DNA of 6,741 bases, taken from positions 1-6,741 of the forward strand of contig JAUXEH010000153.1 in assembly GCA_030620655.1 (NCBI GenBank), read 5' to 3'. Within the stretch, counting starts at the first letter, position 1, and each line of letters begins with the position of its first letter. Of the stretch, positions 6,638 to 6,741 are shown one piece after another. Position numbers and translations under genes: made by a program. The notes below the pieces were generated by a model. The model saw only the letters and a list, made by a program, of their open reading frames with translations. It made no database searches and was not told where the DNA came from. The stretch is from Candidatus Aminicenantota bacterium (GTDB lineage: Bacteria > Acidobacteriota > Aminicenantia > Aminicenantales > Aminicenantaceae).

Positions 6638-6741
6638 ATGAGGGTCGGTTCCACCAGAAGGCGGAAGGTCTTCTATTCCTGGAAGCAGATCGCCTATCAC
6701 CTGGGCTGCAACGAACGCACCTGCCTGCGTTGGGAAAAGGA
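6638..6741 (+). CDS. HTH DNA-binding domain protein, 5' part (runs off the right edge)
   Basis: Thirty-four full codons are visible from ATG 6638; the frame upstream is closed by a stop at 6587, and this is the first ATG after it. After a basic N-terminus (RRRK), residues 14-34 read SWKQIAYHLG then CNERTCLRWEK, a helix-turn-helix in which the second helix is the likely recognition helix. This closely follows the SWKEIA-YLG--RT-QRWE pattern at the start of many acidobacterial and Aminicenantes proteins, where it is often followed by a membrane helix, TPRs or a beta-propeller. What follows here is outside the window, so a soluble regulator and a membrane-anchored one are both possible. It is divergent from the larger kinase gene. 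Confidence 0.75.
   Translation, partial: MRVGSTRRRKVFYSWKQIAYHLGCNERTCLRWEK

Noticed and set aside
6450..6700. Short ORFs on both strands in the divergent region
   Set aside because: They have no ribosome site or coding character and conflict with the promoters and the HTH gene start.
1..6741. CRISPR, transposon or prophage signature
   Set aside because: No regularly spaced repeats, transposase, integrase or phage gene is visible; the only repeats are short and local.

Overview
The window looks like part of a moderately GC-rich chromosome from an uncultured or little-studied bacterium. The gene content (an eight-helix MacB/FtsX-type permease, two membrane Ser/Thr kinases of the PknB type, one with an N-terminal zinc ribbon, and an HTH protein beginning with a SWKQIA...RTCLRWEK motif) is the style seen in Acidobacteriota and especially Candidatus Aminicenantes. 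That assignment is an inference from protein style, not from a marker gene. No rRNA, tRNA, CRISPR array, IS element or phage gene is visible.

Layout. Bases 1-2013 (+) are the 3' part of an ABC transporter permease that enters from the left. It is followed by a short intergenic stretch with a duplicated CCTGTCCCCTTTT element that can also fold as a GC stem followed by a T run, so it may end the permease transcript. Bases 2139-2702 (+) encode a small single-pass membrane protein of unknown function. It meets the first kinase gene (2697-4070, -) tail to tail with a 6-bp overlap. A gap of 338 bases (4071-4408), AT-rich in its middle, separates this kinase from a second, larger kinase gene (4409-6451, -). 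A 186-base divergent region (6452-6637) then leads to the first 34 codons of an HTH-domain protein on the + strand (6638 to the right edge).

How the genes may work together. Both kinases keep all catalytic motifs but carry different accessory parts. The larger one reads as a classic transmembrane receptor kinase (zinc ribbon, kinase, one membrane helix, about 315-residue extracytoplasmic domain with TPR-like repeats at its end). The smaller one ends in a membrane hairpin and an unrecognised domain that should return to the cytoplasm. They probably have separate promoters; both have TATAGGATA upstream of the start. The HTH gene shares an intergenic region containing a perfect 14-bp palindrome with the larger kinase gene, so mutual regulation is possible. 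A functional link between the kinases, the small membrane protein and the permease is only suggested by proximity.

The most worthwhile items are the unassigned C-terminal domains of the two kinases, the Thr-rich activation-loop insert with its 12-bp tandem duplication, the palindrome in the divergent promoter region, and the apparently leaderless HTH gene. I see no convincing evidence of a wholly new multi-gene system.
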